Part shown: positions 8,664 to 16,808 of the stretch, piece after piece
How positions within the stretch are numbered: the first letter of the stretch is position 1
How the letters are laid out: each line of letters opens with the position of its first letter
Source: CABMKH01 sp040797625
GTDB taxonomy: Bacteria > Bacillota > Clostridia > Tissierellales > Tissierellaceae
Direction of reading: 5' to 3'
Assembly: GCA_052067355.1 (NCBI GenBank)
Contig: JBQHQH010000007.1
Location: 22,118 to 86,117, forward strand
DNA: 64,000 nucleotides
Notes under the pieces: generated by a model
Databases searched by the model: none
What the model saw: only the letters and a program-made list of their open reading frames with translations
What the model was told of the DNA's origin: nothing
Translations under genes and position numbers: made by a program

Positions 8664-9185
8664 ATGAAGAAAAAACTTTATCTATTGCTAATTGTGACGA
8701 TATCTCTAGTTTTGGTTGCCTGTGGAAATAAAGATATAAGTGAAGTCCCATCCAATGAAAACCCAAAGACAAACGAGGAAAATGTAAATGAAGTAGCGGA
8801 TGAAGATGTGGACGCAATGAAGAGCTTCAATGTGGTTGCAGGTTCTCAAAAGATGGTTAAAATACTTGAACTCCTTGGCTATGAAAATGTAGTAGGAATT
8901 CCTTCTGATATAGAAGATACAATCTATAAGGATGCAGTTGAATTTGGTCCTGAGGATAGTCCTGATTATGACATAGTAAAACAAGTAGAACCCAAAGTAT
9001 TTTTAACTGAAGCAAGCATTGACTACAAGAATCCTCCAGAGGAAAATAATATGTATATAGGAATGTGGTACTTTCCTCTTGATACTTTAGAGGGTACAAA
9101 AGATGCAATAAAAACTATTGGAGATTACCTTGGTCTTAGTCAAAGGGCTGAAGAAGTCGTGGAAAATTTAGAGGAAAACATTTAA
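8664..9185 (+). CDS. Truncated iron/hemin-type ABC transporter substrate-binding lipoprotein
   Basis: A 173-residue lipoprotein with signal and lipobox LVLVAC (Cys 20). Residues 53-170 look like the N-terminal lobe of a TroA/IsdE-type siderophore or heme binding protein: FNVVAGSQKMVKILELLGYE, VGIPSD, EPKVFLTEAS, then the linker helix TKDAIKTIGDYLGLSQRAEE. Family members are about 290-330 residues and need a second lobe. Here the frame stops at the backbone helix (ENLEENI) and a terminator follows. It therefore appears to be a half-protein, likely non-functional in uptake. No permease or ATPase genes are nearby. Confidence 0.65.
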   Translation: MKKKLYLLLIVTISLVLVACGNKDISEVPSNENPKTNEENVNEVADEDVDAMKSFNVVAGSQKMVKILELLGYENVVGIPSDIEDTIYKDAVEFGPEDSPDYDIVKQVEPKVFLTEASIDYKNPPEENNMYIGMWYFPLDTLEGTKDAIKTIGDYLGLSQRAEEVVENLEENI

Positions 9186-9207
9186 AAGACTTTATTAAAT
9201 AATACTT

Positions 9208-9257
9208 AAAAGAATACCATATAGGCTGGGTTTTGAGCCTATATGGTATTCTTTTGA
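9208..9257 (+). terminator. Rho-independent terminator, long stem
   Basis: AAAAGAATACCATATAGG and CCTATATGGTATTCTTTT form an 18-bp perfect stem around a 12-base loop. It could act in both directions. Confidence 0.8.
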
Positions 9258-9425
9258 ATAGGTTAGTGCAAACTATGATGTGTCTAAACATAGGCTATAG
9301 AAGCAGAGGGAAAGGGGTCAGGGGTTGTGTCACACTAATAATCATAGAACAAGCAAGAGCTATAAAAAGGCAAGAAAGAGTCCACAATTCTCAAAGAGAT
9401 ATCTAATAAATAGGGAGTTGAGATT

Positions 9426-9929
9426 TTGAAAAAGATATTTTTAGGTTTTTTATTATTATTTATATGTATATATCTATTTAGTATAAGAAGGATAGGAGTC
9501 TTTGATTTTACAGATGAACAAATAACAGATTATCATATATTATATGACTTCAAGGGTACGGAGTTTAAAGATTCTATATTAGAGGATAAACAGGTCGCTG
9601 ACAAGCTTGTAGATAGAATAAGAGAAGAAGATTATAGAGGTGTATTTGAATTTAATCCTGGAGATACAGTGATCTCATATGTGACTAATGGAGATATTAC
9701 ACTTATGGTTCGGACAGCTAAAGGAGATGACTACTATTCCTATATGTTTGACATTGATGGAAGTGGAAGGATACGTTACAAGAAATATAAAAGCTATAAA
9801 TTAGAAGGATATACGAACTTAGTAGACAAGAGAATAAGAATTGGTTTTAGAGGTAATCAAAAGATTAGAGATTTATATAATGATTTAAAAGTTATAATTG
9901 AAGAGACAACAGAAACTTCTTCTAAATAA
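9426..9929 (+). CDS. Single-pass membrane protein of unknown function (intact copy)
   Basis: A TTG start about 6 bp after GGGAGTTGAG gives 167 residues. One N-terminal membrane segment (FLGFLLLFICIYLFSI) is followed by a soluble domain with DYYSYMFDIDGSGRIRYKKY. It is the full-length relative of the truncated copy at 5803-5970. No family recognised. It lies 170 bp after the binding-protein terminator; a GGGGTCAGGGGTTGTGTCAC motif at about 9314, similar to one at about 394, lies between them. Confidence 0.55.
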   Translation: MKKIFLGFLLLFICIYLFSIRRIGVFDFTDEQITDYHILYDFKGTEFKDSILEDKQVADKLVDRIREEDYRGVFEFNPGDTVISYVTNGDITLMVRTAKGDDYYSYMFDIDGSGRIRYKKYKSYKLEGYTNLVDKRIRIGFRGNQKIRDLYNDLKVIIEETTETSSK

Positions 9930-10164
9930 CATCTAGGAAGAAAATAAATTATATTCCACGATACCGTTAGGATATGGAAAATATCTTTTTAAAGAATTCA
10001 TAGTAAAGTAATAAATTTTTAGCTTATATATTAGCTATAAGCTATGAAATAAAATAATTATCTTGTTGTAATTAAGACGTATTTATGATATTCTTAAGAT
10101 TAATATGCTGAATTGATGAAGTATATCATTATAATAGCTAATACTCTAAAAAAGAGGGATATAG

Positions 10165-11091
10165 ATGAAGAAGAGATTTATCGTACCATTTATAGTGGCC
10201 ACAATAGTTTTTTCTATAGGATATGCTGTTGTAGGACATAAGATTTCTAGATTAGAACAGTTAAGAAGAGAGAATAATGTCTTCTATAAAGATAGAGATC
10301 TAACAAAAGATGGTGTAGATGAGGAAATAGAACCATTAAATAACGATGAGCTCCTATTTTTATTGGCAGGTATTGATCATTCTAATCTTTCAGATACACT
10401 TATATTGTGTAAAGTCAATTTTAAAACAGGTGAAATCGATTTGCTTTCAATTCCTAGAGACTCTAGAGTATATGTCAATGGAGCGTTGGACAAGATCAAT
10501 CATGCTCATGGAAAAGGTGGCATAGAATTGACACTTAAAACTATACAGGACTTCTTAGATTTAAAGGTGGATTATTATGTAAGAGCGGATTTCAAAGCTG
10601 TAAAAGCCATAGTAGATGCTATAGGTGGCGTAAAGCTAGATGTAAAGCGAGATATGCACTATAAAGATACGACTAAAGGAAAAGAACTTTTCATAAATAT
10701 AAAAAAGGGAGAGCAGGTATTAGATGGCGATAAAGCCCTTGAATTTTTACGTTTTCGTAGATATCGTGATGGAGATGTAGAACGAGTACAGGCACAGCAG
10801 CAATTCATGGAGGAATTTATCAAGCAGACATTACAGATTAAAAACATTACAAAGTGGATGGATATATTAGAGACATACTATAGCTATGTAGATACAAATA
10901 TACCAATATCCGAGATTACTAAGGGATTGAAGATGGCGTTAAAGTGGGATAAAGAAAATATACATGTGAATACTATCCCAGGTGTTGGACGGTATATAGG
11001 AGATATAAGTTACTATATAGTAGATGAAGAAGGTACTAGAGATATGGTCTTGGGAATATTTAAGGACTATCTATTTTCTGAATTAGATTGA
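10165..11091 (+). CDS. LytR-CpsA-Psr (LCP) family cell-wall glycopolymer transferase
   Basis: A 308-residue protein with an N-terminal membrane anchor (FIVPFIVATIVFSIGYAVVG) and an extracytoplasmic LCP domain from about residue 60. Visible LCP landmarks are FLLAGIDHSNLSDTLILCKV, the IDLLSIPRDSRVYV strand with its conserved Arg-Asp, KINHAHGKGG, IGGVKLDV, LDGDKALEFLRFRRYRDGD and ERVQAQQQFM. LCP enzymes move undecaprenyl-linked polymers onto peptidoglycan at the outer membrane face. Start ATG after AAAGAGGGATATAG. Length and motifs are complete, so the gene is probably functional. Confidence 0.92.
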   Translation: MKKRFIVPFIVATIVFSIGYAVVGHKISRLEQLRRENNVFYKDRDLTKDGVDEEIEPLNNDELLFLLAGIDHSNLSDTLILCKVNFKTGEIDLLSIPRDSRVYVNGALDKINHAHGKGGIELTLKTIQDFLDLKVDYYVRADFKAVKAIVDAIGGVKLDVKRDMHYKDTTKGKELFINIKKGEQVLDGDKALEFLRFRRYRDGDVERVQAQQQFMEEFIKQTLQIKNITKWMDILETYYSYVDTNIPISEITKGLKMALKWDKENIHVNTIPGVGRYIGDISYYIVDEEGTRDMVLGIFKDYLFSELD

Positions 11092-11252
11092 TCAATACTT
11101 AAGTGGATGAGTAAGTAAATAGAATCTTCAATGTATTGACTATTACCTTTGTGTATTAGGTATAATTACAGGAGTATTATATCTCTTTTAGGGATTGTTA
11201 TCACTGTTATTTTAAGCTTTGCATTAGCAAAAATTAAATAGATTTTTTTATT

Positions 11253-11287
11253 AGTGCCAAAGATATTTAATCTTTGGCACTTTTTAA
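11253..11287 (+). terminator. Rho-independent terminator
   Basis: AGTGCCAAAGAT and ATCTTTGGCACT form a 12-bp perfect stem followed by TTTTTAAA. Confidence 0.85.
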
Positions 11288-11341
11288 ATTCTATGGAATA
11301 TACATTGTAACAATGCAATATATTCTTATAGAGGTGATTGT

Positions 11342-12076
11342 GTGAGGATAATCTTTATTAAGAAGAGAACATTGTATATTTCCATAGGTATAGTTATTAT
11401 ACTTCTACTATCTATTAAACTATTTAATACTAGAATAAAGGTGAAAGAAGTTACATATCTTCCCATAACCAATAGGGTAATAGGTATAGATCCAGGACAT
11501 GGTGGTGTAGACCCTGGAGCTGTAAGTAGAAATGGAGTTAAGGAATCAGATATCAATCTAAAGATAGCCCTAAAGCTTAAGAGATTTATAGAACAAAGTG
11601 GTGGAATACCTATTATGACTAGGGAAGTAGATGAGGGACTACATACAGAACAATCAAATACTTTAAGAAAGATGAAAACAGAAGATCTAATAAATCGGAA
11701 TAAATTAATAGAAGAATCAGGTTGCGAATTATTTGTATCTATACATATGAATAGCTTTACCAGCTCCAAATACTATGGTGCTCAAACATTTTATCCTAAA
11801 GACTCTGAAGAAGGTAAGAGACTTGCTTATATTATACAGGAAGAGCTTAGAAATATTTTAGATAAAGATAATAGAAGAGAACCTACTCCAAGAGATGACG
11901 TATATCTATTAAAAGAAACTAGTATACCGTCAGTTTTAGTAGAAGCGGGATTTCTCTCTAACCCTCTTGAAGAAAAATTATTGTTGACAGAAGAACATCA
12001 AGAGAAAATTGCATGGTGTATATATGTAGGTATAATGAGATACTTAAGTGAATGGACAGGTGAGTATGAGTTTTGA
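11342..12076 (+). CDS. cwlD: N-acetylmuramoyl-L-alanine amidase CwlD (Amidase_3)
   Basis: GTG start directly after GAGGTGATT. The 244-residue protein has an N-terminal membrane segment (residues 10-22) and an Amidase_3 domain from about residue 45. Zinc-binding and catalytic motifs are visible: GIDPGHGGVDPGA, ESDINLKIALKL, LFVSIHMNS and PSVLVEAGFLSN. Size, anchor and domain order match CwlD, which removes the peptide from muramic acid during muramic-delta-lactam formation in spore cortex. This would imply a spore-forming ancestry. A vegetative amidase role cannot be excluded. Confidence 0.85.
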   Translation: MRIIFIKKRTLYISIGIVIILLLSIKLFNTRIKVKEVTYLPITNRVIGIDPGHGGVDPGAVSRNGVKESDINLKIALKLKRFIEQSGGIPIMTREVDEGLHTEQSNTLRKMKTEDLINRNKLIEESGCELFVSIHMNSFTSSKYYGAQTFYPKDSEEGKRLAYIIQEELRNILDKDNRREPTPRDDVYLLKETSIPSVLVEAGFLSNPLEEKLLLTEEHQEKIAWCIYVGIMRYLSEWTGEYEF

Positions 12077-12108
12077 CAGTGGATGGTTAACATAACTTAT
12101 CCACTGTC
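12075..12108. terminator. Inverted repeat between convergent genes
   Basis: GACAGTGGAT and ATCCACTGTC form a 10-bp stem just after cwlD and between convergent genes. No strong T-run follows, so its strength as a terminator is doubtful. Confidence 0.4.
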
Positions 12109-12149
12109 AATTGTGGATAATGTGGATAAAGTGGATTGTTTAATTATTA

Positions 12150-13283
12150 TTATTTAGATAAGGCTTGTTCTGCATCTTTAAGAAAAGATATAATCTTTAA
12201 ATGTTGTGGACAAAGTTGTTCACACTCTCCACATTCGATACATTTAGATGAATCTTTTTCTTTCTCTATTAAATCAGTATAGCTAGATATTGATTGCTCT
12301 TCAGTGCCATATACATAATAATTGTTATATAATGAAAAGATTTCTGGGATCACAACACCCTGTGGACAAGGCAGACAATATTCACAGCTAGTGCAACCCA
12401 CTTTAGTTTTTTCAGTATATATATTGGTTACTTTATCAATCAGCTCATGTTCTCTTTTAGTAAGAGATTTTGGTAAACTATTATCTGTAATTTCTATATT
12501 TTCTTTCACCTGTTCTATAGTTGACATACCACTAAGAACTACGGACACTTCTGGAAAGTTATATACCCATTTAAGGGCCCACTCTGCTGGAGTTCTTTTT
12601 ATATCACTATTATTCCATACCTCTAATATGTCGTCAGAAGCTTTTGACAATTTTCCTCCCTTTATGGGTTCCATTATTACCAGGGAAATACTTTTTTCGG
12701 CAGCATATTTAAGCCCATCTATTCCTGCCTGATATTGTCTATCCATGTAGTTTAATTGGATCTGACAAAAATCCCAAGGATATGAGTCAATTATGTCTTT
12801 AAACAGAGGAAATTCATCATGAAAAGAAAAACCGACATATTTAATCTTTCCCTTCTTTTTTGCTTCATCTAAAAACTTAAAGATATTTAAATTGACTATC
12901 TTATCCCATGTTTTCTTATGGAGTGAATGAAGTAAATAAAAATCTATATGGTCAGTATCCAATTTTTTAAGCTGTTCATCTAATAATTTTTCGAAATCAT
13001 CATAAGAATCAGCAAGCCATACAGGGAGCTTAGTTGCTAGGTATACTTTTTCTCTATATCCATTTTTTAAAGCCTTTCCAACAAATATTTCAGAATTTCC
13101 CTGGTGATAATTATAGGCAGTATCTATATAATTTACCCCGTTGTCTATGGCATAGTGAAGCATCTCTATAGACTTATCTTCATCAATTTTGCTAGAATCC
13201 CCACCTATTGTTGGAAATCTCATACATCCAAATCCTAATAATGATACTTTTAATCTGTCTTTAGTGAAATAACGATATTGCAT
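12150..13283 (-). CDS. Aldo/keto reductase with C-terminal 4Fe-4S ferredoxin-like domain
   Basis: A 377-residue protein. Residues 1-270 are an aldo/keto reductase TIM barrel: LGFGCMRFPT, the catalytic IDTAYNYHQGNSE with Asp/Tyr, DFYLLHSLHK, YVGFSFHDE and IMEPIKGGKL. The C-terminus carries two cysteine groups, CTSCEYCLPCPQG and CIECGECEQLCPQH, enough for iron-sulfur clusters. This NAD(P)-linked oxidoreductase type is common in clostridia, usually with unknown substrate. Read leftward with a GAGGAGG site upstream of its ATG. It is a single gene between cwlD and the gcv operon. Confidence 0.9.
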   Translation of the reverse strand: MQYRYFTKDRLKVSLLGFGCMRFPTIGGDSSKIDEDKSIEMLHYAIDNGVNYIDTAYNYHQGNSEIFVGKALKNGYREKVYLATKLPVWLADSYDDFEKLLDEQLKKLDTDHIDFYLLHSLHKKTWDKIVNLNIFKFLDEAKKKGKIKYVGFSFHDEFPLFKDIIDSYPWDFCQIQLNYMDRQYQAGIDGLKYAAEKSISLVIMEPIKGGKLSKASDDILEVWNNSDIKRTPAEWALKWVYNFPEVSVVLSGMSTIEQVKENIEITDNSLPKSLTKREHELIDKVTNIYTEKTKVGCTSCEYCLPCPQGVVIPEIFSLYNNYYVYGTEEQSISSYTDLIEKEKDSSKCIECGECEQLCPQHLKIISFLKDAEQALSK

Positions 13284-13967
13284 AATATAGCCTCCTCTTA
13301 TATAATAGTGTTAAATAAGTAAAGTTTATCCAATAGTCTATGATTAATAAGTGAGATGGCACTACAGGAGTTTTTGGTTCTATTTCTGCAGAGCAAATTG
13401 ATATTAGAAATTCATAGCCTAAGGATAAGTAGATCTATATATTGCTGGAGTATGAAGCTCCATCTTATATAAGTTTTATTTATATATGGTATATAGATAT
13501 GTTTCGATTCATATAGAATAGGGTAAAATTATATAAGTTATATAAATTATAATTATTAATATAAATACAAGTTGTTGAATAGATAACTATATAGATATTT
13601 AATTTTTATATTTAGTAAGATATATCAAACTATGGTTTTAAATATGGATGATTCTAATAATTCAATGGGATCCATATTCTATAAATATAATTCTTTAATA
13701 TTTTGTCAGAATTTTAACTCATACATAATTAAAAATGAATATATGATTTGTTTCTATAATAGCATTATTAAATGAATTATCTCAAATTTTATACCCACTA
13801 AGGAATAGGTAAATCATGAAATCAAATATTTTATTTACAATATTATTGGTACTATATAACTCTCGAATAAGTAAACAAAATATCAGCTGAAGTAAAAATT
13901 TCATCTGGTATAAGTTTTCTTTATAAATAGTATATCAAATATATTTAAATAAGAAAGGAGTGGTTTG
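13284..13967. other. 684-bp intergenic region upstream of gcvT, no gene seen
   Basis: Very AT-rich, with stops in all frames. It should contain the divergent promoters of the aldo/keto reductase and gcv genes, but no convincing -35/-10 pair was singled out. A short hairpin (TGGAG...CTCCA) lies near 13450. I looked for the glycine-riboswitch signatures that often precede gcvT in Firmicutes (GGGAGA and GCCGAAGGAGC-type segments) and did not find them. Confidence 0.5.
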
Positions 13968-15068
13968 ATGGAAGGGAAAAAGACTCCATTATATGATGAA
14001 CATGTTAAGTTAGGAGGTAAGATTGTAAATTACGCTGGGTGGTTACTCCCAGTCCAGTATGAAGGATTAATTCCAGAGCACAATGCAGTGAGGAATGCTG
14101 CGGGAATCTTTGATGTATCTCATATGGGAACTGTTGATATTACTGGAAAAGATGCTGTATTATTTTTAGATTATCTTATGACTAATGATATAAGTAAGGC
14201 AAAAGATAATCAGATTACCTATACCTTTATGTGCTATGACAACGGAGGAGTAGTAGATGATTTATTGGTCTATAAGTATAACAATGAAAGGTTTTTCCTA
14301 GTTATAAATGCTGCAAATGTAGAAAAGGATTTAGAGTGGATTAATAGTCATAAGGGTAATTTTGATGTGGAAATAAGAGATGTTTCGGATAATACTTGTA
14401 TACTAGCATTACAAGGACCATCTGCTCAAAAGATATTGCAGAAGTTGACAGATACAGATCTATCTAAAGTTAAATTCTTCTTCTTAGAGGATAATGTAGA
14501 TATCAATGGAGTAAATGTCATGATTTCTAGAACTGGATATACTGGAGAAGATGGGTTTGAAATCTATGTCAAAAATGATGATGTAGTAAAAGTATGGAGT
14601 GACATATTTGAAGCTGGAAAAGATGAAGGATTAAAACCAACAGGATTAGGCTCTAGAGACACTTTGAGATTTGAAGCTGCACTACCATTATACGGCAATG
14701 AGATTTCCCAAGATGTCAATCCTTTAGAAGGCGGATTTAAGTTCTTTGTAAAACTTAAAAAGGCTTCTGATTTTATTGGTAAAGAAGCATTGGCTAAACA
14801 ATGGGAAGAAGGTTTAACTAGAACAGTTGCAGGATTTGAAATGATAGATAGAGGGATACCTAGAGAAGGATATGAAGTATATAAAAACGGAAATAAGATT
14901 GGATATGTAACTACAGGATATATGAGTCCAACTTTAAAGAAGAGTATAGGAAATGCACTTATATCTATTGAAGAGACAGAATTAGGAAATGAAATTGAAA
15001 TAATGATTAGGAAAAGACCAGCTAAAGCTAAGATAGTAGACAAAAATTTTTTAAAAAACAATAAATAG
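13968..15068 (+). CDS. gcvT: Glycine cleavage system T protein (aminomethyltransferase)
   Basis: ATG at 13968 is chosen over an in-frame TTG three bases earlier because AAGGAG lies 8-10 bp upstream. The 366-residue product has the family landmarks: TPLYDEHVKLGGKIVNYAGW, FDVSHMGTVDITG, MISRTGYTGEDGFEIY, GLGSRDTLRFEAALPLYGNE and a C-terminal barrel domain with GYVTTGYMSPTLKKSIG. It transfers the methylene group from aminomethyl-lipoyl GcvH to tetrahydrofolate and releases ammonia. First gene of gcvT-gcvH-gcvPA-gcvPB; gaps are 1-10 bp. Confidence 0.97.
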   Translation: MEGKKTPLYDEHVKLGGKIVNYAGWLLPVQYEGLIPEHNAVRNAAGIFDVSHMGTVDITGKDAVLFLDYLMTNDISKAKDNQITYTFMCYDNGGVVDDLLVYKYNNERFFLVINAANVEKDLEWINSHKGNFDVEIRDVSDNTCILALQGPSAQKILQKLTDTDLSKVKFFFLEDNVDINGVNVMISRTGYTGEDGFEIYVKNDDVVKVWSDIFEAGKDEGLKPTGLGSRDTLRFEAALPLYGNEISQDVNPLEGGFKFFVKLKKASDFIGKEALAKQWEEGLTRTVAGFEMIDRGIPREGYEVYKNGNKIGYVTTGYMSPTLKKSIGNALISIEETELGNEIEIMIRKRPAKAKIVDKNFLKNNK

Positions 15069-15078
15069 GAGGGTTAAT

Positions 15079-15462
15079 ATGAAAGTTTTAAAAGATTTGC
15101 TTTATACTAAGGATCACGAGTGGGTTAAAGTGGAGGGGGATACAGCTTATATAGGTATAACTGATTTTGCCCAAGAACAGCTAGGAGACATAGTATATGT
15201 AGAACTTCCAGAAATTGGAGACGAAATAGACAAAGAAGATGTATTTTCAGCAATAGAATCAGTAAAGGCAGCTTCTGACAGCTATATGCCTGTAGATGGA
15301 GAAGTACTTGAAGTCAACGAGGAATTAGTAGATTCACCTGAATTATTGAATACAGACGCATTTGACAATTGGATTATCAAGATAAAGTTAATAGATGAAT
15401 CACAATTAGATGATTTAATGACAAGTGGAGAATATGAAGAGTATATAGCAGAGGAGGAATAA
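15079..15462 (+). CDS. gcvH: Glycine cleavage system H protein (lipoyl carrier)
   Basis: A 127-residue acidic protein of normal GcvH length. KDHEWVKVEGDTAYIGITDF and AQEQLGDIVYVELPE are typical, and the lipoylated lysine lies in SAIESVKAASDSYMP. It shuttles the aminomethyl group between the P and T proteins. GGAGGG precedes the ATG, 10 bp after gcvT; the next gene begins 1 bp after its stop. Confidence 0.97.
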   Translation: MKVLKDLLYTKDHEWVKVEGDTAYIGITDFAQEQLGDIVYVELPEIGDEIDKEDVFSAIESVKAASDSYMPVDGEVLEVNEELVDSPELLNTDAFDNWIIKIKLIDESQLDDLMTSGEYEEYIAEEE

Positions 15463-15463
15463 T

Positions 15464-16807
15464 ATGTATCCTTATATACCACATACATCTGAAGATGAAA
15501 AGCAGATGTTAGAATCCATAGGTCTTAATTCCATAGACGAATTATTTAGTGATATACCAGAGGATATAGCATTAAAGAGAGAGCTCAATCTAGCTCCTTC
15601 AAAATCAGAATTAGAAGTAAGGGATTATCTAACCAAACTATCACAAAAAAATAAGTCTATAAATGATTTAACCTGTTTCTTAGGAGCAGGGGCATATGAT
15701 CATTATATACCTTCTATTGTAGACCATATAATCTCTAGAAGTGAATTTTATACATCATATACTCCTTATCAACCTGAAATAAGTCAGGGAACATTGCAAT
15801 ATATATTTGAATATCAAACTCTTATTTGTAATTTAACTGGAATGGAAGTCTCCAATGCTTCTCTATACGATGGTGGAACTGCCATTACAGAAGCTGCATT
15901 GATGGTAGCATCAGTAGCAAAAAAAGACAAGATAATCATATCAAAGACTGTAAATTCAGAAGCGAGAAGGGTTTTAAAGACCTATGCCCATACTCAAGGT
16001 TTCAAAGTCGTGGAAGTGGATATGAAAGATGGAGTTACTGATTTAGAAGAATTAGAAAAAAATATTTCTGATGATATTGGAGCAGTAGTAGTTCAGAGTC
16101 CAAATTTCTTTGGTATTATTGAGGATTTAAAGTCCACATCAGATATAGTTCATAAATCTAAGAAAGCAGGTCTTATAGCATCAGTAGATCCTATATCTTT
16201 AGGAATATTAAAGAGACCTGGTGATTTAGGTGTAGATGTAGTTGTAGGAGAAGGACAGGGCATGGGAATACCTCTATCATTTGGGGGACCATATTTAGGC
16301 TTTATGGCTACTACTAAGAAATATATGAGAAAACTTCCTGGTAGGATAGTAGGACAGACTGAGGATATGGATGGTAAGAGATCCTTTGTATTGACTTTAA
16401 CAGCTAGAGAACAACATATTAGAAGAGAAAAAGCCACATCGAATATATGTTCAAATCAAGGCTTAAATACACTAGCTGCTACAGTATATATGGTGACATT
16501 AGGTAAAGAGGGACTTAGGGAAGTTGCCCTTCAAAGTACAAAGAAAGCTCACTATGCTTTAGAAAAGTTAACAAAGACTGGGAAATATAGACCTCTATTT
16601 GATAAGCCATTCTTTAAAGAATTTGCTATAAAATCTGATGTAGATCCTAATAAGATAAAAGAAAGTTTAAAACAAGAAAAGATAATGGGCGGATACCATC
16701 TTGGAATAGATTACCCTCAATTTAAAAATAGCTTTCTCTACGCAGTTACTGAAAAGAGGACTAAAGAAGAGATTGATAGATTAAGTAGCATATTGGAGGG
16801 GATATAG
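15464..16807 (+). CDS. gcvPA: Glycine dehydrogenase (decarboxylating) subunit 1
   Basis: A 447-residue alpha subunit of the two-subunit P protein found in Firmicutes. Landmarks: MYPYIPHTSEDEKQMLESIG, FLGAGAYDHYIPSIV, FYTSYTPYQPEISQGTLQYI and REQHIRREKATSNICSNQGL. With GcvPB it decarboxylates glycine using PLP and loads the aminomethyl group onto GcvH. GGAGGAAT is the ribosome site, overlapping the gcvH stop; tight coupling suggests one transcript. Confidence 0.97.
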   Translation: MYPYIPHTSEDEKQMLESIGLNSIDELFSDIPEDIALKRELNLAPSKSELEVRDYLTKLSQKNKSINDLTCFLGAGAYDHYIPSIVDHIISRSEFYTSYTPYQPEISQGTLQYIFEYQTLICNLTGMEVSNASLYDGGTAITEAALMVASVAKKDKIIISKTVNSEARRVLKTYAHTQGFKVVEVDMKDGVTDLEELEKNISDDIGAVVVQSPNFFGIIEDLKSTSDIVHKSKKAGLIASVDPISLGILKRPGDLGVDVVVGEGQGMGIPLSFGGPYLGFMATTKKYMRKLPGRIVGQTEDMDGKRSFVLTLTAREQHIRREKATSNICSNQGLNTLAATVYMVTLGKEGLREVALQSTKKAHYALEKLTKTGKYRPLFDKPFFKEFAIKSDVDPNKIKESLKQEKIMGGYHLGIDYPQFKNSFLYAVTEKRTKEEIDRLSSILEGI

Positions 16808-16808
16808 T

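Noticed and set aside
8581..9108. Several leftward open frames over the truncated binding-protein gene
   Set aside because: They are complementary-strand shadows of a gene with clear family features; rich in His/Leu/Ser with no ribosome sites.
11149..11241. A 30-codon hydrophobic ORF (MCIRYNYRSIISLLGIVITV...) between the LCP gene and its terminator
   Set aside because: TTG start without a ribosome site; could be a real small membrane peptide, but the evidence is too thin to list.
12322..12732. Rightward open frame across the aldo/keto reductase
   Set aside because: It is the reverse shadow of a well-supported gene and has no ribosome site or family features.
13284..13967. Glycine riboswitch before gcvT
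   Set aside because: Expected from family knowledge, but the aptamer signatures could not be found by eye.
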